DNA of 24,718 nt from positions 14,935,893 through 14,960,610 of the forward strand of contig JBOZIK010000001.1 in the NCBI GenBank assembly GCA_051453625.1, in the 5' to 3' direction. A program made the position numbers and the translations under genes. The DNA comes from Welwitschia mirabilis (lineage: Eukaryota > Gnetophyta > Gnetopsida > Welwitschiales). Of the stretch, positions 10,131-18,549 are shown piece after piece. The notes below the pieces were generated by a model. That model was not told the DNA's origin and searched no databases. It saw only the letters and a list, made by a program, of their open reading frames with translations. Positions within the stretch are counted from its first letter, which is position 1; each line of letters begins with the position of its first letter.

Positions 10131-10230
10131 NNNNNNNNNNNNNNNNNNNNNNNNNNNNNNNNNNNNNNNNNNNNNNNNNNNNNNNNNNNNNNNNNNNNNN
10201 NNNNNNNNNNNNNNNNNNNNNNNNNNNNNN
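10131..10230. other. Assembly gap, 100 N
   Basis: Exactly 100 N between the end of duplication copy 1 and the copia fragment. The two flanks do not resemble each other; the left flank instead matches sequence ending at 14647. Confidence 0.95.
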
Positions 10231-11010
10231 GATTTAATTAAATACTTTGGATTAAAAAATGCAAAAACAACTAACACTCCCATGTTTACATCATGTAAAG
10301 TGAGTTTGAATGAAAATGACAAATTAGTAGACTAATGAATTAACAGAAGTATGATTGGTAGTCTATTATATTTGACTACAAGTAGACTGAATATCATGTT
10401 TAGTATTATAGTATGTGCAAGATATTAGTTTCAACCAAAAGAATCACATGTTTAAGCAGTAAAAAGAATAATTAGGTNNNNNNNNNNAAAAGGCACATGT
10501 GATTATAGCTTATGGTATCCCATCGAGACATCTTTTGAACTTGCATGCTTTAGTGATGTGGATTTGGCTGGATGTAAAGATGATAAAAAAAGCACAAGTG
10601 GGAATTGCTTTCTTCTAGGTTCATGTTTAGTTGGATGAGCAAACAAAAAATAAAATTCTATTTCTCTCTCTATTGCAGAAGTCGAATATATTATAACAGG
10701 TAGCTATTACATCATCTTTTATGGATTAAAGAAATTTTAAGAGATTTTGGTGTTAATTTTGAGCAAGTTCCTATTTTTTATGATAATACAAGTGCTATTA
10801 ATATATTAAAAAATCCAGTTCAGTACTCAAGAACGAAGCATATTAAGCTAAGACATCATTTCCTATGATACCAAGTTGAAAAAGGACATATATCTATGAA
10901 TTTTATAACTTTAGACCAGTAGTTGGCAGATATTTTTGCTAAACCCCTAAATTTTGATACTTTTCTTCATCTGAGAAATGAACTGGCATTTCTATCGCCA
11001 TCCTATAGCT
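10231..11010 (+). pseudogene. Ty1/copia pol 3' end (RT tail and RNase H)
   Basis: The RT tail and RNase H of a copia retrotransposon make DNA from element RNA and degrade the RNA strand. The frame starts DLIKYFGLKNAKTTNTPM, then RSMIGSLLYLTTSRLNIMF and CARY, PKESHV, AVKRIIR. After a 10-N gap it resumes LWYPIETSFEL, FSDVDLAGCKDDKKSTSG, IAEVEYIITG, DNTSAINILKNPVQYSRTKH, LRHHF, LADIFAKPLNFDTFLHLRNE. All are diagnostic copia RNase H blocks; acidic residues in FSDVD and AEVEY are retained. About eight stops and a frameshift near 10710 kill it. Its family differs from the element at 18082-21173. The 5' part is absent, lost in the gap or truncated. Confidence 0.94.
10478..10487. other. Assembly gap, 10 N
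   Basis: Ten N inside the copia RNase H coding remnant, between IIR and the KGT motif. The conserved protein spacing allows only about five bases here, so the size is arbitrary. Confidence 0.9.
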
Positions 11011-11041
11011 GATTACAGGATGGTCAATCGGATCATTGATT

Positions 11042-11069
11042 TGGTCGACTGGATGAGGTTAGTCGACCA
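11042..11069 (+). other. GC-richer hairpin, 9-bp perfect stem
   Basis: tggtcgact and agtcgacca are perfect reverse complements separated by 10 bases. The sequence stands out in an AT-rich context. It sits between the end of the copia pol frame and the polypurine tract, a spacer where related elements often carry GTCGAC-type repeats. Confidence 0.75.
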
Positions 11070-11184
11070 GTCTACTTAGATACCCTAGGTTCTGTAGCTA
11101 TCCCAGTAAAAGTACAAAATAGAAATTTGTTATCTAATTTTGTTTTATCGATAAACGTTTCTTCTCTCCTTTGTCATTGATATC

Positions 11185-11197
11185 AAAAGGGGGAGGA
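11185..11197 (+). promoter_or_regulatory. Copia polypurine tract
   Basis: aaaagggggagga, preceded by tcattgatatc. The polypurine tract primes plus-strand DNA synthesis and sits immediately 5' of the 3' LTR. Its distance from the end of pol (about 175 bp) fits. The LTR that should follow is represented by only about 30 bp before the CACTA terminus. Confidence 0.75.
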
Positions 11198-11230
11198 TTA
11201 GTTATTTTTTTGTTGAATGTTTGTAATGTC

Positions 11231-11583
11231 CACTACAAGAAATATAGGCTTTTAAGGCCTTTCTAAAACACCTTAAAAAGCAATAAAAAATGCCTTAAAG
11301 GATTTTAAGGCATTTTTCCAGAAAATGCTTTAAAAAAGGATTGCCTTTAAGGTGTTTCTAAGGCGTTTGAGGTATTTTTTTTCAAATAAACACCTTAAGG
11401 AATTTTTTTTAAGATGCACCTCAAAAGGCTTTTGAGGTGTTTTTTTTTTAAATGAATACCTTAAAATGTATTTTGAGGCATTTCTCTAAATAAATGCCTT
11501 AAAATATCTTTTAAGATATTTCTTTAAATAAATGCCTTAAAATCCTTCTAAGGAGTTTTATGAAAGAAATGTCTCAAAAGGTT
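11231..11583 (+). mobile_element. CACTA (En/Spm) transposon left end with subterminal repeats
   Basis: The terminus CACTACAAGAAATATAGG at 11231 is the canonical plant CACTA inverted-repeat start. The next 340 bp hold at least ten alternating gccttaaaa / ttttaaggc words, often paired as palindromes about 40-55 bp apart (for example accttaaaatgtattttgag, ttaaaatatcttttaa), which is how subterminal transposase-binding regions look in this superfamily. The base triplet before the end is gtc, a candidate 3-bp target duplication. The element extends to higher coordinates; I could not find the matching right end (ttcttgtagtg-like). It inserted about 33 bp beyond the copia polypurine tract, a nested insertion. 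Confidence 0.88.
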
Positions 11584-11981
11584 CACTACTATTAAAAAAA
11601 AATACATGATTAATAATCATGATTAATAATAATAAGTGTCTACTGGTCACACAACTAGTGACCTCCATAGAAATATAGAATTTCTCTAACTACCTCTAAA
11701 GGCTTCATAAATTTCATTTAGGCTTATTTTGTTACATCTTATGTTTAATAACTTTAATGACCTAGCTAGTGGAACTCTAAGTAAGAATAAGCTAGTGCTA
11801 AATAAATACTACACATCCATGCATAAAAAATAAACTCAAATAAATAATAATCCTTCAGACAAGATAAGTGTAATAAACTTAGTATGAATCTATGAAACCA
11901 ATCATACTAGTTATGTTTCTAACTAATTAACCACATAGTAGGTAATGATAAACATGAGATAGCAAGAAAGAAAGTTATTAC
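11584..11981. other. Probable CACTA interior, non-coding
   Basis: No coding sequence recognised. A second cactact word starts at 11584, and an inverted pair ggtcac/gtgacc lies at 11645-11663 (7-base loop). Assignment to the CACTA element is by position only. Confidence 0.4.
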
Positions 11982-12131
11982 CTTTTTGTGTATGACCTAT
12001 ATAGTATGATGGACCAATATTCCTCTCTAATGATATTATTTCCTTAGCTTTGTGAATATCTGATTTTGTTCTCTATGAAAAATTGTCACTCTTATGTTCA
12101 TTGTCTGGTGGTGCATATTTTGTAGAATTTA
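11982..12131 (-). pseudogene. Possible minus-strand exon, unrecognised protein
   Basis: On the minus strand a 150-bp stretch is bounded by ...ttatattag (acceptor-like) and aag|gtaata (donor-like). It reads STKYAPPDNEHKSDNF, one stop, then RTKSDIHKAKEIISLERNIG and PSYYIGHTQK. Composition is protein-like with only one stop in very AT-rich DNA. It may be a transposase-associated exon of the CACTA element (position 0.75 kb inside the terminus), but I do not recognise the family. Confidence 0.3.
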
Positions 12132-12746
12132 CTAATATAAGATTGGGGGTTAAGTCATCTACCAAAAAGCATTAGAACATTAATATCTAAATACAATCTC
12201 AACTCCACTTCCTATGGTGATCATAGAACATACCCCTAGTATCTTCACACATACAATATCAGATGTATACATTTGACACAAAGATTTGCATCTTGAAACA
12301 CAACAATGATAATAACAGTTAACATAAACAAAAATCTATTATGATATCAGAACATTAAATATAATTAATTATTGCAATTAACAAAGATAACAATTTTTCA
12401 ATGACACCTATAAGATGCTTATTTATAATAACTAATTAAATAGATCGATTATTGTACCTTGTGGTAATGTGTAAGTAGACAGCAAAAAAATCACTAACAA
12501 CCAAAAACTTCAATAAGGTAATACATGTTATATGTTAAAGCTAACATCTAGTGGGTAAATTTTAGAACTTTAACAATAATCACAATAAAATTTTCATAAG
12601 AAACCATAATTTGAATTATGATATAAAAATAAAAATGAGAAATGATTCTAAAATTATACATACCACAGATGATTTAAAGAGGAAGAGGCAGATAAGGTTA
12701 AATTACAGATTTTATGATTGATTCAAAAGGATAAATAAACCATGAG
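12132..12746. other. AT-rich stretch, no gene seen
   Basis: No recognisable protein on either strand. Plus-strand sequence just before 12746 might contain more of the HAT3.1-like gene (a RKRQIRLNYRF phrase near 12680), but the similarity is too weak to claim. Confidence 0.4.
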
Positions 12747-13061
12747 CATATATTTTATACCATCTACAAATTGCAATATACTCTTCTAAATAATGATGGT
12801 ACTTGCAACCATGGCTTCCATCAGAAATGCCTGAATCCTACTTTGTCAACTACAAATATTCCTCCTAGAGATGGAGGTTGGCTTTGTAATGCATGTGAGT
12901 GTGAATTATTGGGCTTAGAATCAATAAATTCTTATTTGGAAGTACAGTTTATAGTTACTAAAAAAAAGAGTAGAACAGCAAAAATTGCAAATAGTAAGAG
13001 CGTATCTAATGGGTCTGATGAAGAATGGTCATCAAATGATTCTGAAGATGATGACTATGAT
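12747..13061 (+). pseudogene. HAT3.1-type PHD-finger gene fragment
   Basis: PHD fingers bind histone H3 tails; in plant HAT3.1/PRHA-type proteins one precedes a homeodomain. The frame reads HIFYTIYKLQYTLLNNDGTC, then GFHQKCLNPTL, NIPPRDGGWLCNACECELL, and after a spacer SDEEWSSNDSEDDDYD, matching the HAT3.1 order (IFCAKCG, GACDRGFHQKCLNPPL, IPPxDEGWLCPACDC, LPSDDSEDDDYDPD). Of the eight C4HC3 zinc ligands, the first two Cys are now Tyr and the third is lost in a small deletion; five remain. There is no ATG (the open frame begins at a TTG), the frame stops at 13062-13064, and no homeodomain follows. It lies 1.5 kb inside the CACTA terminus on the plus strand, so capture by that transposon is plausible but unproven. 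Confidence 0.85.
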
Positions 13062-13064
13062 TGA

Positions 13065-14151
13065 AAAAACTAGGAAATAGAAATGAAAAAGGTTATGAAA
13101 ATGTCACTAATCATTTAGTGGATTTAGATGATACAGGATCTTTAGATAATATTTTATAGAGTGATTATGATGCATAATACTATCAAAAATCTATCTGCCA
13201 TCTTGAAAGATTTTAGTAAAGAACATGAGTCACACAATGCATTTGTTTCATCCACAAGGATAGCATCAGTGAACATCCTAAAAATTAGTGCTAGAGCTTT
13301 TATTATATTGTAGTCAATCCATGCAGAGATGTACAAACACATAGAAATTTAATGAAGATCACATCATTGTTATCATAATAAATGATTAGATTATAAGACC
13401 TATGGCCTCAGTTTCTTTCGACAAATTTAGTGGGTGTCCTGTCCATGCTCATTAGTGAGTGTAGGAAAGCTAACTAGAAAGGAAACTAATCATTATAGTT
13501 TTTTATAATTTAATTTTCAAAGGAAGCATCATAGAAGAAAGACCCCAAGAGATAGAGAAATTCCAAGAAGGGTTTCTTTCAAAATAGAGGAGCAAAAAAG
13601 GGGAGTATGAGCCTCTATAAAAGACAAGGGGGACTCCATAGGGCAACATTCATTAGGAAGGATCTACACACATAAAAAATGGTTTTATAAGTCTGATAGT
13701 GCTGGTTGTAGCAACAGAGTTTTTCCATAGTACTAAAAAGATGTTTTTGGTACAAGGAGGTGAGTGGTTCTTTTTTGAGTTCTTTTAACTATTAGCTCCT
13801 AAGAGGGTAGGCAAAACCCTTGTGTTTAACATTCCAAATGAAGACTATAAGTTTTGTTAGGTAATTTTCCACCTTAAAAAATATTCTAGGTGAAATCAGC
13901 AAAAAGGTTGAAAAGGGGTAAAATTAAGTCTTTCTAGACAACTTTATTTCTGCTAACCCTATCATTTTCAAAGGGGCTTTTTTCACTTTTTTTCAAGCAT
14001 GCAGGTTAAAAATATAATTTTAGCTAAATGACTATGTATCTTGGCATAAAGGGCCTTGCTCTTATAGAATGAAAGACTCAGTAGCAATTGGCATATTGAG
14101 ATATCAAGACAAGAACGTATAATGATTGTTTATTATAAGGGAAGCTAGTCA
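13065..14151. other. Non-coding stretch; one LTR-like promoter patch
   Basis: No recognised protein. The first 120 bp may be decayed HAT3.1 acidic sequence (NHLVDLDDTGSLDNIL in another frame). A less AT-rich patch at 13540-13680 has a TATA-like ctataaaag at 13614-13622 after purine-rich sequence, then gacaagggggactcc, which looks like an LTR promoter. No LTR partner is visible, so this is only a suggestion. A 62-codon minus-strand frame at 13154-13342 has no known match. Confidence 0.4.
13614..13622 (+). promoter_or_regulatory. TATA-box-like motif, possible LTR promoter
   Basis: ctataaaag in a locally GC-richer context. Could be a solo-LTR promoter; equally could be chance in AT-rich DNA. 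Confidence 0.2.
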
Positions 14152-14647
14152 AGAGGATTTTTATTGCCCTTACAAATAGTATGTAAAGCTACTTAAAAGA
14201 GGTATAAGTGAGTAGGATTAAAATCAAAATAAAGAAGATTCTTTATAGCCATTATTTAGATGATAACATCATTACTATTAAGTTAACATGGGCATAGAAG
14301 CAAGTTCTTTCACAAGGGGATTATACATCATGTCAAAAGAATTAGAATTGAGAAGTAGTTGGGTTTTGGAAAAACTCCAAAGTTTACTCTATTCATACAA
14401 TCTATTAAAAAAAGAAGAATTGTTTTTCGATGAAAATAAAAATGGGAAGATCAAATGATATATAGCTTAGAATACCCCTGCAAGAGTGGTAAAGAACAAT
14501 CTTATGTGAGAACTTATAGATGGTATATACTTGGTATGGAACATGAGTTAATCAGTTCCTATCCAGTAATGCCAAATGCATTTTAGTTACTCTAGTAATG
14601 GCATGCAGTACTAGATCCTCCCTAAATAGGTATTAGAAATTGAATAA
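14152..14647 (+). repeat. Copy 2 of the ~0.5-kb duplication
   Basis: Near-identical to 9633-10130 in direct orientation, 4.5 kb away. It continues past 14647 into tgagtcaataag where copy 1 meets a gap. It contains the same short open frame starting at ATG 14330 (MSKELELRSSWVLEKLQ..., stop at 14456-14458). Left flanks of the copies differ. It lacks TG...CA ends, so it is not an obvious LTR pair. Confidence 0.9.
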
Positions 14648-16460
14648 TGAGTCAATAAGTTCATCTTAATAATAGAAAAAGATTAAAAAAATAGATCCAT
14701 CTAGTTAAATTGGATGTTATAACAAAGAACAAGAAAGCAGGAGGATGCCACCTATATAAGATTAAAGATTGTATCTTGACAGATACAATAAAATTGATAA
14801 ATAAAATTAATAGACATAAAGAAATAAGCTAGATCAAAATGAGTGAACATAAGCATAGGAAGTGGATGTATAATGAGAATGATTTCTATCCTATGAAGGA
14901 ATCTATGCATAACCAAGATAAAACTCAATAATAAAGGAATAAATTCAAAGATAAAGAGAAAGAGGTTAGAATTTAAAAATACAAAAAAATTGAAAACTAT
15001 GATAGAATATGAAAAGGTACTTTCTGTAAAAGTGCTAAGGCATTTCTCTGATTTCTTAACAAAGAAGCCCTCATAACAAAGAAATGTCCAATTAATAAAG
15101 GGGTATCTATTAGCCCATTTTATGCAATCTATCAAATTAATAATGAAATAGTGTTCATGTATGAGCAAGATAGCTATCCATTTTTTAACATGATTAACTA
15201 TAGAGGAAGTATGAAATAGTATCCATGCTAAAACTTTAACTCTTTATAAATTAAAATTTAGGAAGAACTAACTATAAAATTAGTGTAAAATATGAAATTT
15301 CTGACATGTCTAAACAAGAAAGAAAATTAGCATGATCATAGAATATATTAATTTGTAATAAAACTAAAATATCAAGAAAAGTAAAATCAAAAAGATATTT
15401 GAAATTGCAAAAATGTGCTACTAGAAGGTCTCTGTCTATGTGATGCAATAAGATCCCCTTATTCATCAATTGCTAATTCTAGATATATTGAGGTTTCTCT
15501 ATCAAAATTGTAAAAAAGATAAAAAGAACATGTCAAATCATTTCAAACATCCCTTCAAAAGATTAAAATCAATTGGACACATCAAAATCACCATGTGCTT
15601 AAACACGATATTTTAAGGCCATTGAAACACTAAAAAAATACAATATTTCAAGACCTTAAAAATGATATCTTTATTTAGTGAAATAAAGAAGATATGGTTT
15701 ATATGTTACCTTATATATTTTAATCTCAAAATTTTAATAAGAAGGATAGGTAAAAGGTAAACCAAATTTTAAGATCAATACAAATGCAAAAATAAATGAT
15801 ATCATTTCAAGTAATCCAAATAACAAACATTTATTGCTTCTAAAAGACTTGAAAAATAATAGACATTTATTGCATAGATGATTTATTCTATAAAATTTAA
15901 AAAATAAAGAAGACATATGCCTCAGATTAAAGAAATCTAAACATCATTTATTCAATGAAGCTTCCAATTTGATCAAGAATCATGTAGAACATATCAAATT
16001 ATTTTTAATGAAACATTTATGCCATGTATATTACAGTAAGCATGAGTTATAAAATTACTTACTTGATCTAAGTTAACAAGTAAGACCTCAGTTACTCCCT
16101 AAGTTTTGCAATGTAACTTGTGAAAATTCTTTTGTTAAAATTACATTTTAACAGCTTTAGCTTTCTATTAATTATTCCTTACAATGCACTAATATTCAAG
16201 TCCTTTGATATAGAAAATCTGCTTTATAATCTTTTAATTTAGATGTTCATAATATTATTAATTTTTTAATGGTTTCTTATCCTCACATGTACTATGTATT
16301 CTTATATAGTTGTAAAAGAGTTACTAATTCCATTTGTTAATTTCACCTCCACTTCCAGTGGGTATGATAATATCTTTCTTAACTAGGAAGACATGTTAAA
16401 TGTTTATGAGGTTCATCTTGTAAACTTAGAATAAAGGCATGATTCTTTTTAATATGTTAC
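14648..16460. other. AT-rich stretch, no gene assigned
   Basis: Several open frames exist, including 138 codons on the minus strand at 14752-15168, but that one is hydrophobic, F/I/L-rich and has no recognisable family, as expected from the complement of Lys/Asn-rich AT sequence. Words tattttaaggcc and accttaaaaatg at 15609-15665 resemble CACTA subterminal repeats and could be a remnant of a right end, but no terminus follows. Confidence 0.4.
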
Positions 16461-16676
16461 TTATGAAAAGATGATAAAACTACTTGTGATTACTTGCAAG
16501 AAATTAGGCATATTAGAAAATTCAAGTTCATATGAAGAATGTGGTGGAGTCTTAGAAGTCACTTTTCTATAGTCATCTATATTTGGGTATACCATAATTT
16601 GACTATTCCTTGGGATTAGCTTAGACCTAATTAAATATCTACATAAATCCATAGACATCCATTCGAATGAGGTCAA
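16461..16676 (-). other. Unrecognised open frame, minus strand
   Basis: 71 codons without a stop, ordinary composition (FEWMSMDLCRYLIRSKLIPR, then VYPNIDDYRKVTSKTPPHSS). It starts from a TTG rather than ATG and I match it to no family. It could be a fragment of a real gene or chance; no neighbouring exon or splice evidence helps. Confidence 0.15.
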
Positions 16677-18081
16677 AATTTTAAATGTGGCATATTTTAT
16701 TTTAAATATGTTCCTACATTTTTAGGTCTCAAATTTTACAAACAAGTTCTATCATGTCTTTGATAAGCAAATCTATGGTCTGTGTTTCATTACCTATTGC
16801 CACTATCACTTGATTATAGTGTTTGATTTAACAGGTCTCTATGATAGGCATATGTACATGAAAACAAAATTTTTACAAACAAAGGCGTGAAAGTAATTAG
16901 CTGAGAAGTATGATATGTAAACTTGAGAGATATTTAAATCTCTATGAAAATAGAGTATTGCACAGCATATTTTTAAGTAAAAGAAATAAAAAGATCATAT
17001 GTATTCTATTATAAAGAAGCTAGAATTTGATATAAATGCATGAAAGTAATAAGAGTATCAAGTGAAACATAATCTTGTAATAACTTCAAGAAAATTTTAA
17101 ACTTTTTAGTCTTAGAACGTCCTGTATCATTGGAATACTATTTCTCTTGATCTTTTCCTAAGCCACTAGACTTTAACATTGATGATCTTGATCACTTAGT
17201 TTTCATTCAATCAACATCCATATTAAAAGCTTAAATATATAGCATTTTTCTTTTAGAATATTATGTAAATCACAAAAAATTGAAGGACATTCTAAGTAAA
17301 CTACAAAGTGTTTATTTCAAACCAGAGAAAGAGAAGTGTTTGAGACTAATAATTAAATATTTTCTTAAAATGCTTGAAAATATAATTTAAAATGGTTGTG
17401 TCCTTAAGAAACTCAACTAATAATGTTGATAAAACACACATTAGATTATCAAGTATAATATTTATTTTAAATCTTAAAATATGGAAACATTTTCAACAAT
17501 CTTCTTTAGATGTCAAGGTTAGATGTTAAAAATATTAGATACTAAATGTTAGAAAATGAGAGAGACAATANNNNNNNNNNAAAGTAGATATGTTGTTGAA
17601 AATTTAGTATAAAGGTCGGGTTTGGAAGTTTGAAATTATCAAATTCTTTGATTTGATTTCAAGTTAATCTTTACTTAAATCTTTTCCATCTTTAGAGGGA
17701 TTTATCTTTTGGATTACTTTTCAATCAATCATTACCATGTGTATTATAGTTTGTTGGTTTTGAATGCAACTATAGTAAATTATGCACTTAAGAGATGGAA
17801 ATGGCATCATTCTAAAGTAACCCAAAAATAATAGAGTAGAAAAGAAAAATGGAAATGGAAATTGCATCTTTTTCTTTTCATACATTGTCCATGATAATAG
17901 CCATCTTACTACTGAAGATAATAATTATTGTGGAAATGAAGGTAAGTTTTTCTCTTAAATAGAATTTCCATTTTAATGTAAAATGATATTTTTCTATTTC
18001 TTAAAATGGTATGAAATGCAATAACCACATCATCATTTAATGTGATCAAGTGGCCATTAACTGATGGAAGAAGTAAAAGAT
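16677..18081. other. AT-rich stretch, no gene seen
   Basis: No recognisable coding sequence on either strand. Contains a 10-N gap at 17571-17580. Immediately precedes the copia 5' LTR; its last five bases, aagat, are the candidate target-site duplication. Confidence 0.45.
17571..17580. other. Assembly gap, 10 N
   Basis: Ten N; flanks are unremarkable. Confidence 0.95.
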
Positions 18082-18200
18082 TATTAAAATGCAACACCAA
18101 CTCATGTAATAGATTTCTTTGAAGACTTCATTATCTGAGTTTAGCTCATATTTTGAATTGTTCAAGTTGTTATTTCCTATTATTTTCTAGTTGAGTCTAG

Positions 18201-18353
18201 TTAGTGAAGTTAGTGGGTCAGTTGCTAAAAAGAAGAATAATTGTTATTGATTTAGTGAAGTTAGGGGATCAGTTACTAAAAAGAAGAAGAAGTATTATGG
18301 TGTTAATGGAGTTAGTGGGTCAGTTACTAAAAATAAAAGGAACTATTATTGAT
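18201..18353 (+). repeat. Three 51-bp tandem units in the 5' LTR
   Basis: Units at 18201-18251, 18252-18302 and 18303-18353, each beginning ttagtgaagttag or ttaatggagttag and carrying gatcagttactaaaaa or a variant. They lie in U3 just upstream of the TATA box, where retrotransposon enhancer repeats usually sit. A 65-codon frame across them reflects the period being a multiple of three and is not a gene. Confidence 0.9.
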
Positions 18354-18370
18354 TTTATTCCTTTATATGC

Positions 18371-18380
18371 CTATATAAGG
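18371..18380 (+). promoter_or_regulatory. LTR TATA box
   Basis: ctatataagg, 18 bp beyond the tandem units; counterpart ctatacaagg in the 3' LTR at 21034-21043 has one change. Probable core promoter of the element. Confidence 0.6.
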
Positions 18381-18512
18381 TCCTCTAGTTACATTAAATG
18401 ATATGACTTCCTTTGTAGCATCTATTTTGTTTTTTATAAGATATCTTCTACAGAGTGCACTTTATCTTCTCAAATTTATTTTTATTCTTTTGCTCTCTAA
18501 TTTTTCATCATT

Positions 18513-18524
18513 TAGTGTTAGATC
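18513..18524 (+). promoter_or_regulatory. Decayed primer-binding site (initiator Met-tRNA)
   Basis: tagtgttagatc, two bases after the LTR end, matches 8 of 12 positions of the plant copia Met-tRNA primer site tggtatcagagc. The mismatches include G-to-A and C-to-T changes. This site would have primed minus-strand synthesis. Confidence 0.65.
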
Positions 18525-18549
18525 TAGGTGAATATTTTCTATTGATAAT

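Larger units (their letters stand above)
18082..18510 (+). repeat. Copia 5' LTR
   Basis: It aligns end to end with 20745-21173. Start tattaaaatgcaacaccaac (ancestral TG now TA), end tttttcatca. Contains three 51-bp tandem units, a TATA-like ctatataagg, and a conserved ataagatatcttctacagag block. Over the last roughly 140 bp I count about 21 differences from the 3' LTR, most of them transitions. Confidence 0.92.

Noticed and set aside
10116-10335. Open frames on both strands across the 100-N gap
   Set aside because: Plus-strand residues after the gap belong to the copia RT remnant; the rest is N or antisense shadow.
11584-11600. Second cactact word as another CACTA terminus
   Set aside because: Only seven bases match and no subterminal array follows it.
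13154-13342. 62-codon minus-strand frame
   Set aside because: Reasonable composition but no family recognised, no splice or promoter context; too short to claim.
9633-14647. Duplicated blocks as the LTR pair of one retrotransposon
   Set aside because: No TG...CA ends, and the copia pol between them ends in its own polypurine tract at 11185, 3 kb before copy 2.
14752-15168. 138-codon minus-strand frame, very hydrophobic, possible membrane protein
   Set aside because: Composition is what the complement of Lys/Asn-rich AT sequence gives, and no family or second exon supports it.
15609-15665. ttttaaggcc/ccttaaaa words as the CACTA right end
   Set aside because: Only two words, no ttcttgtagtg-like terminus and no target duplication nearby.
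17909-18100. 63-codon minus-strand frame
   Set aside because: Runs into the copia LTR and has no similarity.
18201-18353. 51-bp regular repeats as a CRISPR-like array, or the 65-codon frame across them as a gene
   Set aside because: The repeats are contiguous without spacers, lie in an LTR and recur in the partner LTR; the organism is a plant. The frame is a by-product of the period being divisible by three.
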